From Erysipelotrichaceae bacterium (lineage in GTDB: Bacteria > Bacillota_I > Bacilli_A > Erysipelotrichales > Erysipelotrichaceae), in contig JAUNEN010000011.1 in assembly GCA_030525525.1 (NCBI GenBank), forward strand, positions 1 through 63,193: 63,193 bases of DNA. Direction: 5' to 3'. Positions 8,528 through 16,765 of the stretch are shown in pieces (positions within the stretch are counted from its first letter, which is position 1; each line of letters begins with the position of its first letter). The notes below the pieces were generated by a model that was not told where the DNA came from, ran no database searches, and worked only from the letters and a program-made list of their open reading frames with translations. Made by a program: the position numbers and the translations under genes.

Positions 8528-9493
8528 TCATTCGCTTTTGCAAGGAAGACCGTAACTCGGTCCGTGATTGACGGCAGCTCTGCGGATTGCTTCGGCCATG
8601 ACATCGGCCGCAAGCGTGCCGGCCGTATTCAGATCAATTTCGACGTGTCCGTTGCCGCAGGCATAGATTGAGTCGCCGTCAAACATTGTATGAACCGGAC
8701 GGATGGCACGGGCGTAGCCGTTATGAGCCATGGATGCGATTTTTGTCAGTCCTGTTTTGCTGAATTTTCCGTTGGTGATAATCGCGCCGATGGTTGTGTT
8801 TGTATTGAAAAGATCAGGCTGCACACTGAGTGAATAAAGACAGTCGACCGCATTCAGGAATCTGTCTTCCTTTGCATCATAGACGCCTGCCAGCGTTTCG
8901 CCGGTTCTTTCATCATAGATATCGCCTGCCGCATTGACAGCGACAACTGCACCGATTTTAAAACTGCCAAGCTGCACGGCATACATGCCGAGTCCTGACT
9001 TCATGCTGAAATCACGGCCGAGTATTTTGCCGACACTTGCCCCGCACCCGGCTCCGTATGAACCTTCTTTGAGAAGATCGCTGTTTTCTGCATTCAGACA
9101 TGCCTGCATGCCGAGTGAGGCATCCGGTCTGACTTTCGCACTGACTAAGCCAAGATCGAAAAGACAGGAGGAAACAACGATCGGCACCGGTCCGAATGCA
9201 GTGGGGAAGCCGATATTCTTTTCTTCAAGATATTTCATGACGCCGCTGCTCGCATCAAGGCCGAACGCACTGCCGCCGCTTAAGACCACAGCGTTGACGG
9301 AATCATTGGCAGCTAGCGGATTCAGAAGGGCATTCTCCCTGCTTGCCGGGGCCCCGCCTCTTACATCAACGCCGCAGACGGTTTTTTCATCTGCCAGAAT
9401 GACCGTGCATCCGGTTGCGTAATCTTCATATTCCGCATTGCCGATGCGGTATCCTTCAATGTCTCTGATATCAATTGTTCTGATCTGTTTCAT
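8528..9493 (-). CDS. P1 family peptidase (DmpA/L-aminopeptidase-D-esterase type)
   Basis: N-terminal-nucleophile hydrolase of the S58/P1 family, which self-cleaves into two chains and removes N-terminal residues. Family marks are the GCTVILADE region, VNAVVLSGGSAFGLDASSGV, and the cleavage region TNTTIGAIITNG, where a Thr after Asn is the likely nucleophile. At 321 residues it is full length. No signal peptide is seen, so it is cytoplasmic. The physiological substrate is unknown. The start has GGAG 9 bases upstream. It is likely cotranscribed with serC 39 bases downstream. Confidence 0.88.
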   Translation of the reverse strand: MKQIRTIDIRDIEGYRIGNAEYEDYATGCTVILADEKTVCGVDVRGGAPASRENALLNPLAANDSVNAVVLSGGSAFGLDASSGVMKYLEEKNIGFPTAFGPVPIVVSSCLFDLGLVSAKVRPDASLGMQACLNAENSDLLKEGSYGAGCGASVGKILGRDFSMKSGLGMYAVQLGSFKIGAVVAVNAAGDIYDERTGETLAGVYDAKEDRFLNAVDCLYSLSVQPDLFNTNTTIGAIITNGKFSKTGLTKIASMAHNGYARAIRPVHTMFDGDSIYACGNGHVEIDLNTAGTLAADVMAEAIRRAAVNHGPSYGLPCKSE

Positions 9494-9529
9494 ATATGTT
9501 CTCCATATTCTGAATGTTGGTTCTGTGTG

Positions 9530-10693
9530 CTAGGCACCGGGATTGAGTTCTCTATAGACAAGTGCGGAAAGCTGACTGAGCGGGTCGGTTCCGACTTCAT
9601 TTTCTTCAGTCATGATCACAAGAATATAATCTGTATTTCTGCCGTATACAATCGCTGCATCATTTTCAATTCCGATCAGCTCACCGGTTTTATTGGCTGA
9701 TTCGATTCCTTCCGGCAGGCCTGCCGGGATCTTTGAAATGATATGCTGATCTTTCAGAAGGGAAAGCAGTTTTTCCGATGCCTCTTCTGAAACAAAGGTG
9801 CCTCTGTAGATCTCCTCCATGAGTCTGCCGACATCGGAAGGTGAAGTCAGATTGTCGGCATTTTCGGAGAAGACTGTTTCATCCCCGATCAGCCGGCCGC
9901 TGTTTTTATAGCCGTGCTTTTCAGCAAATTCTGTCACTTTTTGAAGACCCTTAATATAATCACCGCTGCCGATGATTGTTTCAAGATCTTCCCAGGCATC
10001 ATTGTCACTCCATGTGATCATCATTTCAAGATCCTGTTCGCTGCGTGCATCGGGAGTGAGTCTTCCTTCTTCAGTTTCTTCAAGATAGCAGCCGGCCACA
10101 AACAGTTTGATCAGGGATGCGGAAGGCATCTGATGATCATCGATTGTGATTGTCTGATCTGTATCCAGAAGTTTGATATAAATACCCCATTTGCCGCTTT
10201 GTTCATCAAGGAATTCTGATATGGATTCAATGACGCGGTCGGTATTGATTGAAACCTCAAGATCTTCAAGAGGAGCAGCATCTTCGATGTTCAGATGCTC
10301 TTTCAAATCAGCAGTACGGGTGCTCAGTTTTGTATATAAGGCAGCCTGTCCTTTCATATTTGAAAAGGCAAATGCACATGCAAGTGCAGCAGTCAGAATC
10401 ATACCGGTTATAAGATTCCTGTTTAAGGCAGTCTCTTTTGTTTCTGCAGTCTCTGTACGCAATACTTCTGCAGCCGGGACATCCGGCATTGTGATACTGA
10501 TAGGCTCTGCCGTTTCTTCAATGAGAGGAACAGAGCCTGTTATGATCTGCATCGCATTGCGGTAGGCACCGGCCGGATAGATGTACTGACCGCCTTTGCG
10601 GCGTGCTTTGGGCATCAGGGGCTGGGGATTGGCGTTAGAGATTCGGTTGTTTTTCTTCTGCTGTTTCTTCAGCTTCTTTCTGCTTTTTGACAT
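9530..10693 (-). CDS. Membrane-anchored beta-lactamase-fold serine hydrolase
   Basis: 387 residues. A basic cytoplasmic N terminus (MSKSRKKLKKQQKK) is followed by a membrane helix (LITGMILTAALACAFAF, about 95-112) and an extracytoplasmic class A beta-lactamase/transpeptidase-like domain. All three catalytic boxes are present: SLIK (SxxK), SDN in WSDNDAW, and KTG in ANKTGEL. Such proteins act as beta-lactamases, carboxypeptidases or remodelling hydrolases; the sequence alone does not decide. ATG at 10693 has no Shine-Dalgarno, and a TACAAT box sits 9 bases upstream, so the mRNA may be almost leaderless. Confidence 0.85.
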   Translation of the reverse strand: MSKSRKKLKKQQKKNNRISNANPQPLMPKARRKGGQYIYPAGAYRNAMQIITGSVPLIEETAEPISITMPDVPAAEVLRTETAETKETALNRNLITGMILTAALACAFAFSNMKGQAALYTKLSTRTADLKEHLNIEDAAPLEDLEVSINTDRVIESISEFLDEQSGKWGIYIKLLDTDQTITIDDHQMPSASLIKLFVAGCYLEETEEGRLTPDARSEQDLEMMITWSDNDAWEDLETIIGSGDYIKGLQKVTEFAEKHGYKNSGRLIGDETVFSENADNLTSPSDVGRLMEEIYRGTFVSEEASEKLLSLLKDQHIISKIPAGLPEGIESANKTGELIGIENDAAIVYGRNTDYILVIMTEENEVGTDPLSQLSALVYRELNPGA

Positions 10694-10732
10694 AACACTA
10701 GTATTGTACGTTAAACTGTGTGAATTTTGGCT

Positions 10733-10771
10733 GAAAAAAAACCTGTCTGCATGTTGATTCATGCAGGCAGG
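10733..10771 (-). terminator. Terminator of hup
   Basis: CCTGTCTGCATG (10742-10753) pairs with CATGCAGGCAGG (10760-10771). On the minus strand eight T residues follow. Confidence 0.9.
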
Positions 10772-10787
10772 CGTATTTTCAGGAAGC

Positions 10788-11075
10788 TTACTTGACTTCG
10801 TCTTTGAAAGCTTTAGCCGGCTTGAACTTGACAGCCTTGGAAGCTGCGATTTCAATCTTTTCGCCGGTTGCAGGGTTGATACCCATGCGGGCAGGCTTTT
10901 CAACAACAACGAACTTACCGAAACCGGAGAGGGAAACTTCTCCGCCGTCCTTCAGTGTAGAAGCGATTTCTTCAAATACAGCATTGACTGCTGCTTCAGC
11001 ATCTTTCTTTGTCATTCCCAGCTGATCGGAAACAGCTGAGGCAATATCTTTCTTTGTACGGCTCATAATATTCAT
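10788..11075 (-). CDS. hup: DNA-binding protein HU
   Basis: Histone-like nucleoid protein that bends DNA as a dimer. The family is clear from KKDIASAVSDQLGMTKKDAEAAVNAVF, the LSGFGKF strand, and the DNA-binding arm ARMGINPATGEKIEIAASKAVKFKPAKAFKDEV. At 95 residues it is slightly longer than usual because of the N-terminal MNIM. GGAGG lies 8 bases before the first ATG. It has its own near-consensus promoter and strong terminator. Confidence 0.98.
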   Translation of the reverse strand: MNIMSRTKKDIASAVSDQLGMTKKDAEAAVNAVFEEIASTLKDGGEVSLSGFGKFVVVEKPARMGINPATGEKIEIAASKAVKFKPAKAFKDEVK

Positions 11076-11101
11076 GGTCTATACCTCCTTGAGCATGACT
11101 A

Positions 11102-11130
11102 ATTGTAAACTTGACATTGTCATAATGCAA
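11102..11130 (-). promoter_or_regulatory. hup promoter with palindrome in the spacer
   Basis: Read on the minus strand: TTGCAT (11130-11125), a 17-base spacer, TACAAT (11107-11102). The spacer contains the 11-base palindrome TGACATTGTCA (11112-11122, plus strand), placed where a repressor would block RNA polymerase. Confidence 0.7.
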
Positions 11131-11219
11131 ACATTCAGCGCTTCTTTTTGCTTTAAAAAGTGCTGAAACAGGGGTTTTTGAGCGGTCTTATTGTGTTATC
11201 CTTTTGGAAGGAAGTGATT

Positions 11220-11927
11220 ATGAGCGTTTATGTGATGAGCGACATACACGGTCTGTATGACCGTTATATCAAAATGCTTGATCTGATTCAGCTTTCTGAT
11301 GAGGATGAGCTGTATATCCTCGGCGATATGATTGACAGGGGAAAAGACGGGATCAGGATTCTTCTGGACATGATGAACAGAAAGAATGTCATTCCGTTTC
11401 TCGGCAATCATGAATGGATGATGCTGGCATACCTCGAAGGACTCAAAACACAATATGTGTGGCTGAGCGATTATTCGGGAGGAGCTGTAACCCTGGATGC
11501 TTTCAGCCGGCTGGATGAAGAAACACAATCGGCTGTCTATGAATATCTGCGCTACGGGACGATGCTTGTCAAAATGCTTGAGATCAACGGCAGGGAGTAT
11601 ATGCTTTCCCATGCCGGTCTGACATTTGAAAGGGAAGACTGGTATACCGGTGAGCTGGAAGATCTGAATATCTGCTGCGATCTGGTATTCGGAAATATGC
11701 CGTTCAACATCCGCAATATTCCGGCAATTGAGGGTGAAGATCCTCTGACCTATATCGTCGGCCATCTGGAAACCGGCCGGATTGCCGGAGGCACACCGGG
11801 AAAAATCTATACCCGTACATTTTCCAACGGCATGTCATTGATTGACATCGATACCGGATGTGAGTATGGGGAAAGCGGCGTGCTCAGCTGTCTCTGCCTT
11901 GATGAAAAGAAAATCTACAGACTTTAA
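11220..11927 (+). CDS. PPP-family metallophosphoesterase
   Basis: Calcineurin-like phosphatase of the bacterial PrpA/PrpE or ApaH-like group. Metal-ligand motifs are SDIHG (residues 7-11), GDMIDRG and GNHEWM, with a histidine in LSHAGL and later in VGHLETG. At 235 residues it fits protein-Ser/Thr phosphatases or symmetrical Ap4A hydrolases; specificity cannot be read. ATG at 11220 follows GGAAGGAAG; the upstream in-frame start at 11160 has no ribosome binding site. Confidence 0.88.
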   Translation: MSVYVMSDIHGLYDRYIKMLDLIQLSDEDELYILGDMIDRGKDGIRILLDMMNRKNVIPFLGNHEWMMLAYLEGLKTQYVWLSDYSGGAVTLDAFSRLDEETQSAVYEYLRYGTMLVKMLEINGREYMLSHAGLTFEREDWYTGELEDLNICCDLVFGNMPFNIRNIPAIEGEDPLTYIVGHLETGRIAGGTPGKIYTRTFSNGMSLIDIDTGCEYGESGVLSCLCLDEKKIYRL

Positions 11928-11960
11928 AAACAGGGCCGGAATGATTCCGGTCCTGATGTT
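11927..11960. terminator. Bidirectional terminator
   Basis: AGGGCCGGAAT and ATTCCGGTCCT (11932-11953) form a long stem. On the minus strand it is followed by GTTTTTAAA. It serves the converging phosphatase and aldolase genes. Confidence 0.8.
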
Positions 11961-11964
11961 ATTT

Positions 11965-13008
11965 TCAGAGATTGCCGAGAAAGCCGATCAGCTTTGCAGT
12001 ATCTTCGGGATCGGTTGCCCATGAGGTGGCAAGGCGGATCACGGTATGATTTTCATCATATTTTTCCCAGAAGCTGTATTCGCATTTCTGTCCGAACTTT
12101 TCGAGTGTTTCATTGTCAAGAATGATGAAGATCTGATTGGTCGGTGTCTCGAAGAAGAAGCGGTATCCTTTTTCCTTCAATGCAGTGCGGATTTGATCTG
12201 CTTCCTTCAGTGCATGTGCGCCGGCCTGCCAATAGAGATGATCGGTGAATAATGTATCAAACTGCAGACCGGTGATTCTTCCTTTGGCCACAAGTGCGCC
12301 TCTCTGCTTGATGATTGTAAAGAAATGAGGAATCAGGCCGGGATCGCTGATGACAACAGCTTCTCCGAATAATGCGCCGCATTTTGTGCCGCCGATGTAG
12401 AACACATCGCACAGTTTTGCGAGATCCTCAAGAGTGACATCGTTTTCTTCACAGGCAAGGCCATAGGCAAGTCTGGCTCCGTCCGCATACAGCATCAGTC
12501 CCCACTCACGGCAGGCATCATGGAGCTTTTGCAGTTCGTCAAGGGAATAAAGAGTGCCGTATTCTGTCGGCTGGGAAATATATACCATACCGGGCATGAC
12601 CATATGATCATGATTTGCATCATCATAGAAGGCACGGCAGTATTCACGGATCTGTGCGCCGCTGATTTTTCCGTGATCATGGGCGATGGTCAGAACCTTG
12701 TGCCCGCCGGCTTCGATTGCGCCTGCTTCATGGACACTGATATGTCCTGTCTCGGCTGCGATGACTCCCTGATAGGGTCTTAACAGGGAAGTGATGACAA
12801 TTTCGTTGACCTGGGTGCCGCCGACCAGAAAATGAATATCGGCAGCCGGCGCATTGCAGAGCTCACGGATTTTGCGGCGGGCGGATTCACTGTAGTGATC
12901 TGTACCGTATCCGGAAGTTTTTTCGAGGTTTGTTTCAATCAGTCTGTTCAGAATGGCAGGATGTGCGCCTTCCATATAATCAGACGCAAAATACAGCTTT
13001 TCGCTCAT
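11965..13008 (-). CDS. ltaE: Low-specificity L-threonine aldolase-like PLP enzyme
   Basis: Beta-eliminating lyase family, fold type I PLP enzyme. It probably cleaves L-threonine or allo-threonine to glycine and acetaldehyde. Marks are DYMEGAHPAIL at the N terminus, GGTQVN, the AETGHISVHEAGAIE segment, the cofactor aspartate region LMLYADGARL, and PLP-lysine in YIGGTKCGALFGE. From ATG 13008 it has 347 residues, normal for the family. It links to the nearby serine genes through one-carbon and glycine metabolism by inference only. Confidence 0.87.
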   Translation of the reverse strand: MSEKLYFASDYMEGAHPAILNRLIETNLEKTSGYGTDHYSESARRKIRELCNAPAADIHFLVGGTQVNEIVITSLLRPYQGVIAAETGHISVHEAGAIEAGGHKVLTIAHDHGKISGAQIREYCRAFYDDANHDHMVMPGMVYISQPTEYGTLYSLDELQKLHDACREWGLMLYADGARLAYGLACEENDVTLEDLAKLCDVFYIGGTKCGALFGEAVVISDPGLIPHFFTIIKQRGALVAKGRITGLQFDTLFTDHLYWQAGAHALKEADQIRTALKEKGYRFFFETPTNQIFIILDNETLEKFGQKCEYSFWEKYDENHTVIRLATSWATDPEDTAKLIGFLGNL

Positions 13009-13115
13009 AGATGTTTTCTCCTGATTTTTCACGAATCGATTTTACAACATTGCAGGCCGGATTGCATTCCATACGATATGATAGTAGAGTGAACCGACAG
13101 AGGGGTGAGAAGATC

Positions 13116-14447
13116 ATGAATCAGAACAAGAAGATTTTCTGTGCTGCTTTGGTTTTGCTGCTTTGCGCATGCAATGCACAGAAACAGGAAAGCATACATG
13201 AGTCAGAACCTGAAGAAACAATTGAGACAGCTGAGGAAAGCACTGTTCCTGAAGAAGTTCAGGAAAATCATGTCATCTGGGTCAAAGAGCCTTCGATGAA
13301 ACTGGAAGGAACGGATGATCTTGCATCGTTTCCGTTTATACTCGGTGCATCCGTCGAATACAGCGGCTACCCGATCGCATGGCACCTGGCCAATCCGGAT
13401 GAAAGGGAAGGAATTCCTGAATATCGGGAAGACGTACTGGCTGTGAAAAAAGACGGATACTACGGCATCATGGATTTTGACGGAAATGTGATCTATCCGT
13501 TTATTGCGGCCAATGTTTTTGAAGAAGACCGGGATCAGTCACCGGTAAGATATCAGCCCTATACCGGCTATATCATGTGGAAAGACTATGTCGGTGCAGA
13601 AGTGTTTGACAAGGATTTCAAAACAACTTCCTTTGCAATGGCAGGGGGACTCGGAGGCTATGCACCGCAGCCCTATGTCCTTGACGGAAAGCTTCTGATT
13701 GAAGATGTGCAGACCAATCAGACCGGGCCGTTCACCAATACATACGGGCTGAATATTGCCGTGAATGTCAATGATGCAGACAGGAATCCGACCGGCTGTG
13801 CAGTTGTTTCAAAAGATTCGGAAATTCTGTTTGAAACCGAAGGATACTGCAGCGGCATCGTCAACGGATTTCTGAAGGTGAGTGAGAACTCAGACTGGAT
13901 GAATCCCGGCAAAACAGGGTTTGTCCGTGTGAAGGACGGCGAAAAGATTACAGAGGGCACCGTCTATGAAGAAACAGGCGTTTTCTCAGACGGGTTTGCA
14001 CCGGTGAAAAAGAATGGTCTGTGGACATTCATAGATGAAGACGGAAATCTTCTGGGCGATCCGTTATTTACGCATGTGAGCGGCGTGAATCACGGTCGTG
14101 CTTATGTGGAATATGAAGGTCTTTACGGCATCCTGGATGTCAAAACAACTGCTGAAAAAGGCATAAAGATGACAAGACAGACATTGGCAGGGGATTATCA
14201 GGAAGAAGAACTCGTGATTCCTGACATCGCTCCTGAAAAGCCGATCGGGAAAGTCACGGTCAATGTCGGCAATCTGAATACCCGTTCCATCCCTTCGACA
14301 AGCGGCGAAAAGAAGGAAAAAGTCGCGTTGGGTGAAACCTATGATGTCTATGAGATTTTCGAAAATGAAGGCTATACATGGTATCGGATCGATCAGGACA
14401 GATGGGCGGCCGATAGCGGCGGCTGGTTAAGCTGGCAGGGAAATTAG
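13116..14447 (+). CDS. WG-repeat lipoprotein with C-terminal SH3 domain
   Basis: Predicted surface lipoprotein of 443 residues. The signal peptide ends in lipobox LLCAC, so Cys19 is the likely lipidated residue. An acidic linker (about 22-50) follows. WG-type repeats with the pattern hydrophobic-K-x-G-x-x-G-x-hydrophobic-D are visible in VKKDGYYGIMDFDGN, VKKNGLWTFIDEDGN and EYEGLYGILD. The last 65 residues are a bacterial SH3-like domain (NVGNLNTRSIPSTSG, TWYRI) that may bind cell wall. It has a paralogue at 28880. Function is unknown. GAGGGG precedes ATG 13116. Confidence 0.82.
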   Translation: MNQNKKIFCAALVLLLCACNAQKQESIHESEPEETIETAEESTVPEEVQENHVIWVKEPSMKLEGTDDLASFPFILGASVEYSGYPIAWHLANPDEREGIPEYREDVLAVKKDGYYGIMDFDGNVIYPFIAANVFEEDRDQSPVRYQPYTGYIMWKDYVGAEVFDKDFKTTSFAMAGGLGGYAPQPYVLDGKLLIEDVQTNQTGPFTNTYGLNIAVNVNDADRNPTGCAVVSKDSEILFETEGYCSGIVNGFLKVSENSDWMNPGKTGFVRVKDGEKITEGTVYEETGVFSDGFAPVKKNGLWTFIDEDGNLLGDPLFTHVSGVNHGRAYVEYEGLYGILDVKTTAEKGIKMTRQTLAGDYQEEELVIPDIAPEKPIGKVTVNVGNLNTRSIPSTSGEKKEKVALGETYDVYEIFENEGYTWYRIDQDRWAADSGGWLSWQGN

Positions 14448-14462
14448 CAATTATTTCAAATG

Positions 14463-14512
14463 AAAAAGAAGTCTTTCCGCAATGATTGAGCGGACCGGCT
14501 TCTTTTTTTGGA
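14463..14512. terminator. Bidirectional terminator between WG lipoprotein and rpoE
   Basis: An AGAAGTC...CCGC arm pairs with GCGG...GGCTTCT (14466-14504). It is followed by TTTTTTT on the plus strand and TTCTTTTTC on the minus strand. Confidence 0.8.
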
Positions 14513-14893
14513 TCAATATTCTTCTGAAGATTCAGGAACCGGATATACAACGGGAGAGGAGTGTTCAGCATCGTCATCAGCATCATTTTCTTCCTCGTCT
14601 TCGTTTTCACCGATCATCTCTTCTTCTTCGTCATCATCAGTATCAATTTCTTCAACGGCAATACGTGATTCTTCAAAACTGTGATTTTCTTTCAGATCCC
14701 ATGTGTTGTGCTCACACTGCATGAATCTCGAATCAAGAGAAAGCTGTGAATAGAAAGAATTCTTTTTCCTTTTTTTCAGATCTTCAGCAAGGGCTGCCTT
14801 ATCGGCGGCGGCATTGTAAAGATCCGCAAAGGCAATTGCACTGTTCACTGTTCTGAGGTATTCATATGCTGCGTCAACCAAACTGATTTTCAT
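14513..14893 (-). CDS. rpoE: RNA polymerase delta subunit RpoE
   Basis: Gram-positive RNA polymerase accessory subunit that speeds recycling and lowers nonspecific binding. Residues 1-70 match the HARE-HTH fold (DAAYEYLRTVNSAIAFADLYN, YSQLSLDSRFMQCEHNTWDLKE). The remaining 55 residues are almost entirely Asp and Glu, the disordered tail that mimics nucleic acid. The tail is shorter than in Bacillus. GGAG precedes the start. This gene supports assignment to Bacillota. Confidence 0.92.
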   Translation of the reverse strand: MKISLVDAAYEYLRTVNSAIAFADLYNAAADKAALAEDLKKRKKNSFYSQLSLDSRFMQCEHNTWDLKENHSFEESRIAVEEIDTDDDEEEEMIGENEDEEENDADDDAEHSSPVVYPVPESSEEY

Positions 14894-15002
14894 TGTTCAT
14901 ACTCCTTTAATAATCAGCGGAGTGATCATATACTAACCGTCTGAAATCGTCAACAGCTAAAAAGGTTTTTCCGGATAAATTCACAGAACCCTCACCTTTT
15001 GG

Positions 15003-15031
15003 AGAAAAAAACAGGAATTTGGGCTCCTGTT
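15003..15031 (-). terminator. Terminator of the 49-residue zinc-ribbon gene
   Basis: ACAGGA (15011-15016) pairs with TCCTGT (15025-15030). On the minus strand a run of seven T residues follows. Confidence 0.75.
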
Positions 15032-15181
15032 TCATCTCTTTGTAATCTTTTTGATTGCGTTGGTCAATGGACTGATGATCTTTTCGCCTTCCCGCTGCCA
15101 TCCTTTCTTTGTGCGCTTGCCGCAATAGGGGCACTGGAACGCTCTGTCAGGGATGGACTTGCCGCATTTGGGACACTTCAT
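15032..15181 (-). CDS. 49-residue double-CxxC zinc-ribbon protein
   Basis: A short gene. The product begins MKCPKCGKSIPDRAFQCPYCG, with a CPKCG knuckle at 3-7 and a CPYCG knuckle at 17-21, so four cysteines for one zinc. A basic helical tail (KRTKKGWQREGEKIISPLT, NAIKKITKR) follows. An excellent ribosome binding site (AGGAGGT) sits 6 bases before ATG, and a terminator begins right after the stop. It is probably a nucleic-acid or protein-binding module; the exact role is unknown. Confidence 0.8.
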   Translation of the reverse strand: MKCPKCGKSIPDRAFQCPYCGKRTKKGWQREGEKIISPLTNAIKKITKR

Positions 15182-15294
15182 GGCAGCACCTCCTGTATGA
15201 CATGATCATATCACGGAATTTTCACAAATCGACCATATGATTAACACATCTTTTGTTTAAGATTACATTGTCGAAAGACAAAGATTTAAATTCC

Positions 15295-15333
15295 CTCCTA
15301 AAAATGAAAATGAACCTGAGCCAGCAGGTTCTT
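15295..15333 (-). terminator. Terminator of the rpsU operon
   Basis: GAACCTG (15312-15318) pairs with CAGGTTC (15325-15331). On the minus strand it is followed by ATTTTCATTTTTA. The plus strand also has a T run, so it could act both ways. Confidence 0.75.
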
Positions 15334-15354
15334 TTTCAATATTCTGAAGACATG

Positions 15355-15621
15355 TCAGTTCAATGAGTCGTGGTATTGAGATTTGACATGATCAAGAACG
15401 CTCTCCATGATTTTCTCAAAGAATTCTTCCTGATCAATCTTACCTTCCTGATATTCTCTGAACAGCTCATTCATTCCGGACGCATCCATCATCATGATAC
15501 CGGCATCCGCAAGGATCCGTTCACGGGAATTCTTCAGACCGGGGAGTTTCTGCTCCATCGTTACCTCATCATTCTCAATCCTGAATACTTCAGTTTCGAA
15601 ATCAAAGATGATTCTGTCCAT
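15355..15621 (-). CDS. 88-residue acidic protein, unknown
   Basis: No family recognised. The product is acidic and mostly helical after a short N-terminal strand region (MDRIIFDFETEVFRIEND). The C-terminal half (MNELFREYQEGKIDQEEFFEKIMESVLDH) looks like two amphipathic helices. It starts one base after the stop of the zinc-ribbon gene, with AAAGGA as ribosome binding site inside that gene. It is therefore the third gene of the rpsU operon and probably translationally coupled. Confidence 0.75.
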   Translation of the reverse strand: MDRIIFDFETEVFRIENDEVTMEQKLPGLKNSRERILADAGIMMMDASGMNELFREYQEGKIDQEEFFEKIMESVLDHVKSQYHDSLN

Positions 15622-15622
15622 A

Positions 15623-15859
15623 TCAGATTCCTTTGAGCTTATGCATCACAACTTTGCAATGCGGGCAGAAAGGCTTCTCAAAGCTGACTCTGTAGCCGCA
15701 TTCCGAGCAGGTGCAGGTTCTGAGATAAATCAAACCTGTTACAGAGGAGGGGTCTTCTCTGGTGTCATGAATCCAGTGAGGGATATACTCACGCATCGCA
15801 TCCAGAGCTGATTTCCCTTTTTCAACTCTGATCCCCTTATTCCTGACAGGTTTACCCAT
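15623..15859 (-). CDS. 78-residue zinc-ribbon protein in the rpsU operon
   Basis: No named family recognised. The C-terminal half carries a zinc ribbon CSECGYRVSFEKPFCPHC (two CxxC knuckles about 11 residues apart), preceded by another cysteine (TCTC). The N-terminal half is basic. Its ATG overlaps the rpsU stop in TAATG, which implies translational coupling with S21. A ribosome-associated or RNA-binding role is a reasonable guess from context and fold, not shown by sequence. Confidence 0.78.
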   Translation of the reverse strand: MGKPVRNKGIRVEKGKSALDAMREYIPHWIHDTREDPSSVTGLIYLRTCTCSECGYRVSFEKPFCPHCKVVMHKLKGI

Positions 15860-16035
15860 TACTTTCTTCTCTTCTTGCGGGCAGCTTCGCTCTTAAGTCT
15901 TCTTGCAACACCCGGCTTGACATAGAATTCCTTGGCACGGACCTTGGCAAGAACACCGCTGTTGTTGACCTGACGCTTGAATCTGCGCAGTGCGGAATCG
16001 AGATCTTCATTTTCCTTAACGACTACTCTGGGCAT
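15859..16035 (-). CDS. rpsU: 30S ribosomal protein S21
   Basis: Small, very basic S21 (58 residues) with the typical [18 protein letters not shown] start and ARKKRRK tail. ATG at 16035 follows AAAGGAG; the longer frame to 16059 lacks a ribosome binding site. It leads a three-gene operon with two small proteins. Many Firmicutes have rpsU followed by yqeY instead, so this neighbourhood differs. Confidence 0.96.
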   Translation of the reverse strand: MPRVVVKENEDLDSALRRFKRQVNNSGVLAKVRAKEFYVKPGVARRLKSEAARKKRRK

Positions 16036-16242
16036 AATAACTCCTTTCTGTGCTCGCATACCGTTTCGGCATACATGTGATATCTCCGGATTTATACCCG
16101 GGATGTATCAGACGAACATGATAATAATACCATTGATCACGGAATATTTCATCAGCTGATCAAAAAATTTCTGCGGTCCGCGGATCTTTGCGTCTTCAGA
16201 AGCGATTGCACCGATCTGAAATGGAAAGAAAATGCAAAAGCC

Positions 16243-16251
16243 TGTTATAAT
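16243..16251 (+). promoter_or_regulatory. Extended -10 promoter of the 16279 gene
   Basis: TGTTATAAT, a perfect extended -10, lies 27 bases before the start codon. No good -35 box is visible, which is usual for this promoter type. Confidence 0.65.
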
Positions 16252-16278
16252 GATTTCAGTTATCCGGAGGAGATTCTC

Positions 16279-16710
16279 ATGAAAGTACTGCGTAAAATCA
16301 TCAGCTTCCTGTCACTGGCGCTGCTGCTGGCAGGAGTGATTCTGATTCTTTATACTTATCTGACAAATGCCGTATTTGTTCAGAAGCTGACAAGCTTAAT
16401 GACAAATGCCGACTGCAAGAGGGGAATGCTGATGATTCTGATCGGTTTCATCTGTCTTGTCTTCTCCTTTGTCATGTTCTCGCTGTCGGTGAGAATCGGT
16501 TCAAATATCCGCCGCAAAGAGCGTGAACTCGCCGCTCAGGAAAAAGCAAGGCTTGAAGAGGAAGCTGAGAAAAACAGACGTCTTGAAGCAGAAGCCGCTG
16601 CCGCCAGAGCTGAAGCTGAACGCTACAAATCAGAAGCGACCCAGGCGAATGCACTGCTCAAGGAAGCTGTTTCGGAAAGCGTCAGCGAAATACCGAAAGA
16701 AGTACAGTGA
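16279..16710 (+). CDS. Two-helix membrane protein with coiled-coil tail, unknown
   Basis: 143 residues. Two hydrophobic helices (about 8-28 and 50-72) are followed by a charged Glu/Lys/Ala heptad stretch (RKERELAAQEKARLEEEAEK and onward, about 82-130) that should form a cytoplasmic coiled coil. No family is recognised. A similar layout (helices, then Ala/Glu/Lys coiled coil) is seen in the 28347 gene. The start follows CCGGAGGAG. It is monocistronic, with its own promoter and a hairpin terminator. Confidence 0.75.
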   Translation: MKVLRKIISFLSLALLLAGVILILYTYLTNAVFVQKLTSLMTNADCKRGMLMILIGFICLVFSFVMFSLSVRIGSNIRRKERELAAQEKARLEEEAEKNRRLEAEAAAARAEAERYKSEATQANALLKEAVSESVSEIPKEVQ

Positions 16711-16719
16711 AATCATATG

Positions 16720-16745
16720 ACCGGTCGCATGACCGGTTTTCATTT
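16720..16745 (+). terminator. Terminator after the 16279 gene
   Basis: ACCGGT (16720-16725) and ACCGGT (16732-16737) pair with each other and are followed by TTTTCATTT. The short stem makes it modest. Confidence 0.55.
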
Positions 16746-16749
16746 GCTT

Positions 16750-16758
16750 TGCTATAAT
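16750..16758 (+). promoter_or_regulatory. Extended -10 promoter giving a leaderless mRNA
   Basis: TGCTATAAT ends seven bases before ATG 16766. Transcription should therefore begin at or next to the start codon. No Shine-Dalgarno is present. Confidence 0.65.
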
Positions 16759-16765
16759 AGTGCGT

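Noticed and set aside
14907-15134. 75-residue reading frame on the minus strand
   Set aside because: It is out of frame with the real small zinc-ribbon gene at 15032-15181, which has a good ribosome binding site and cysteine knuckles.
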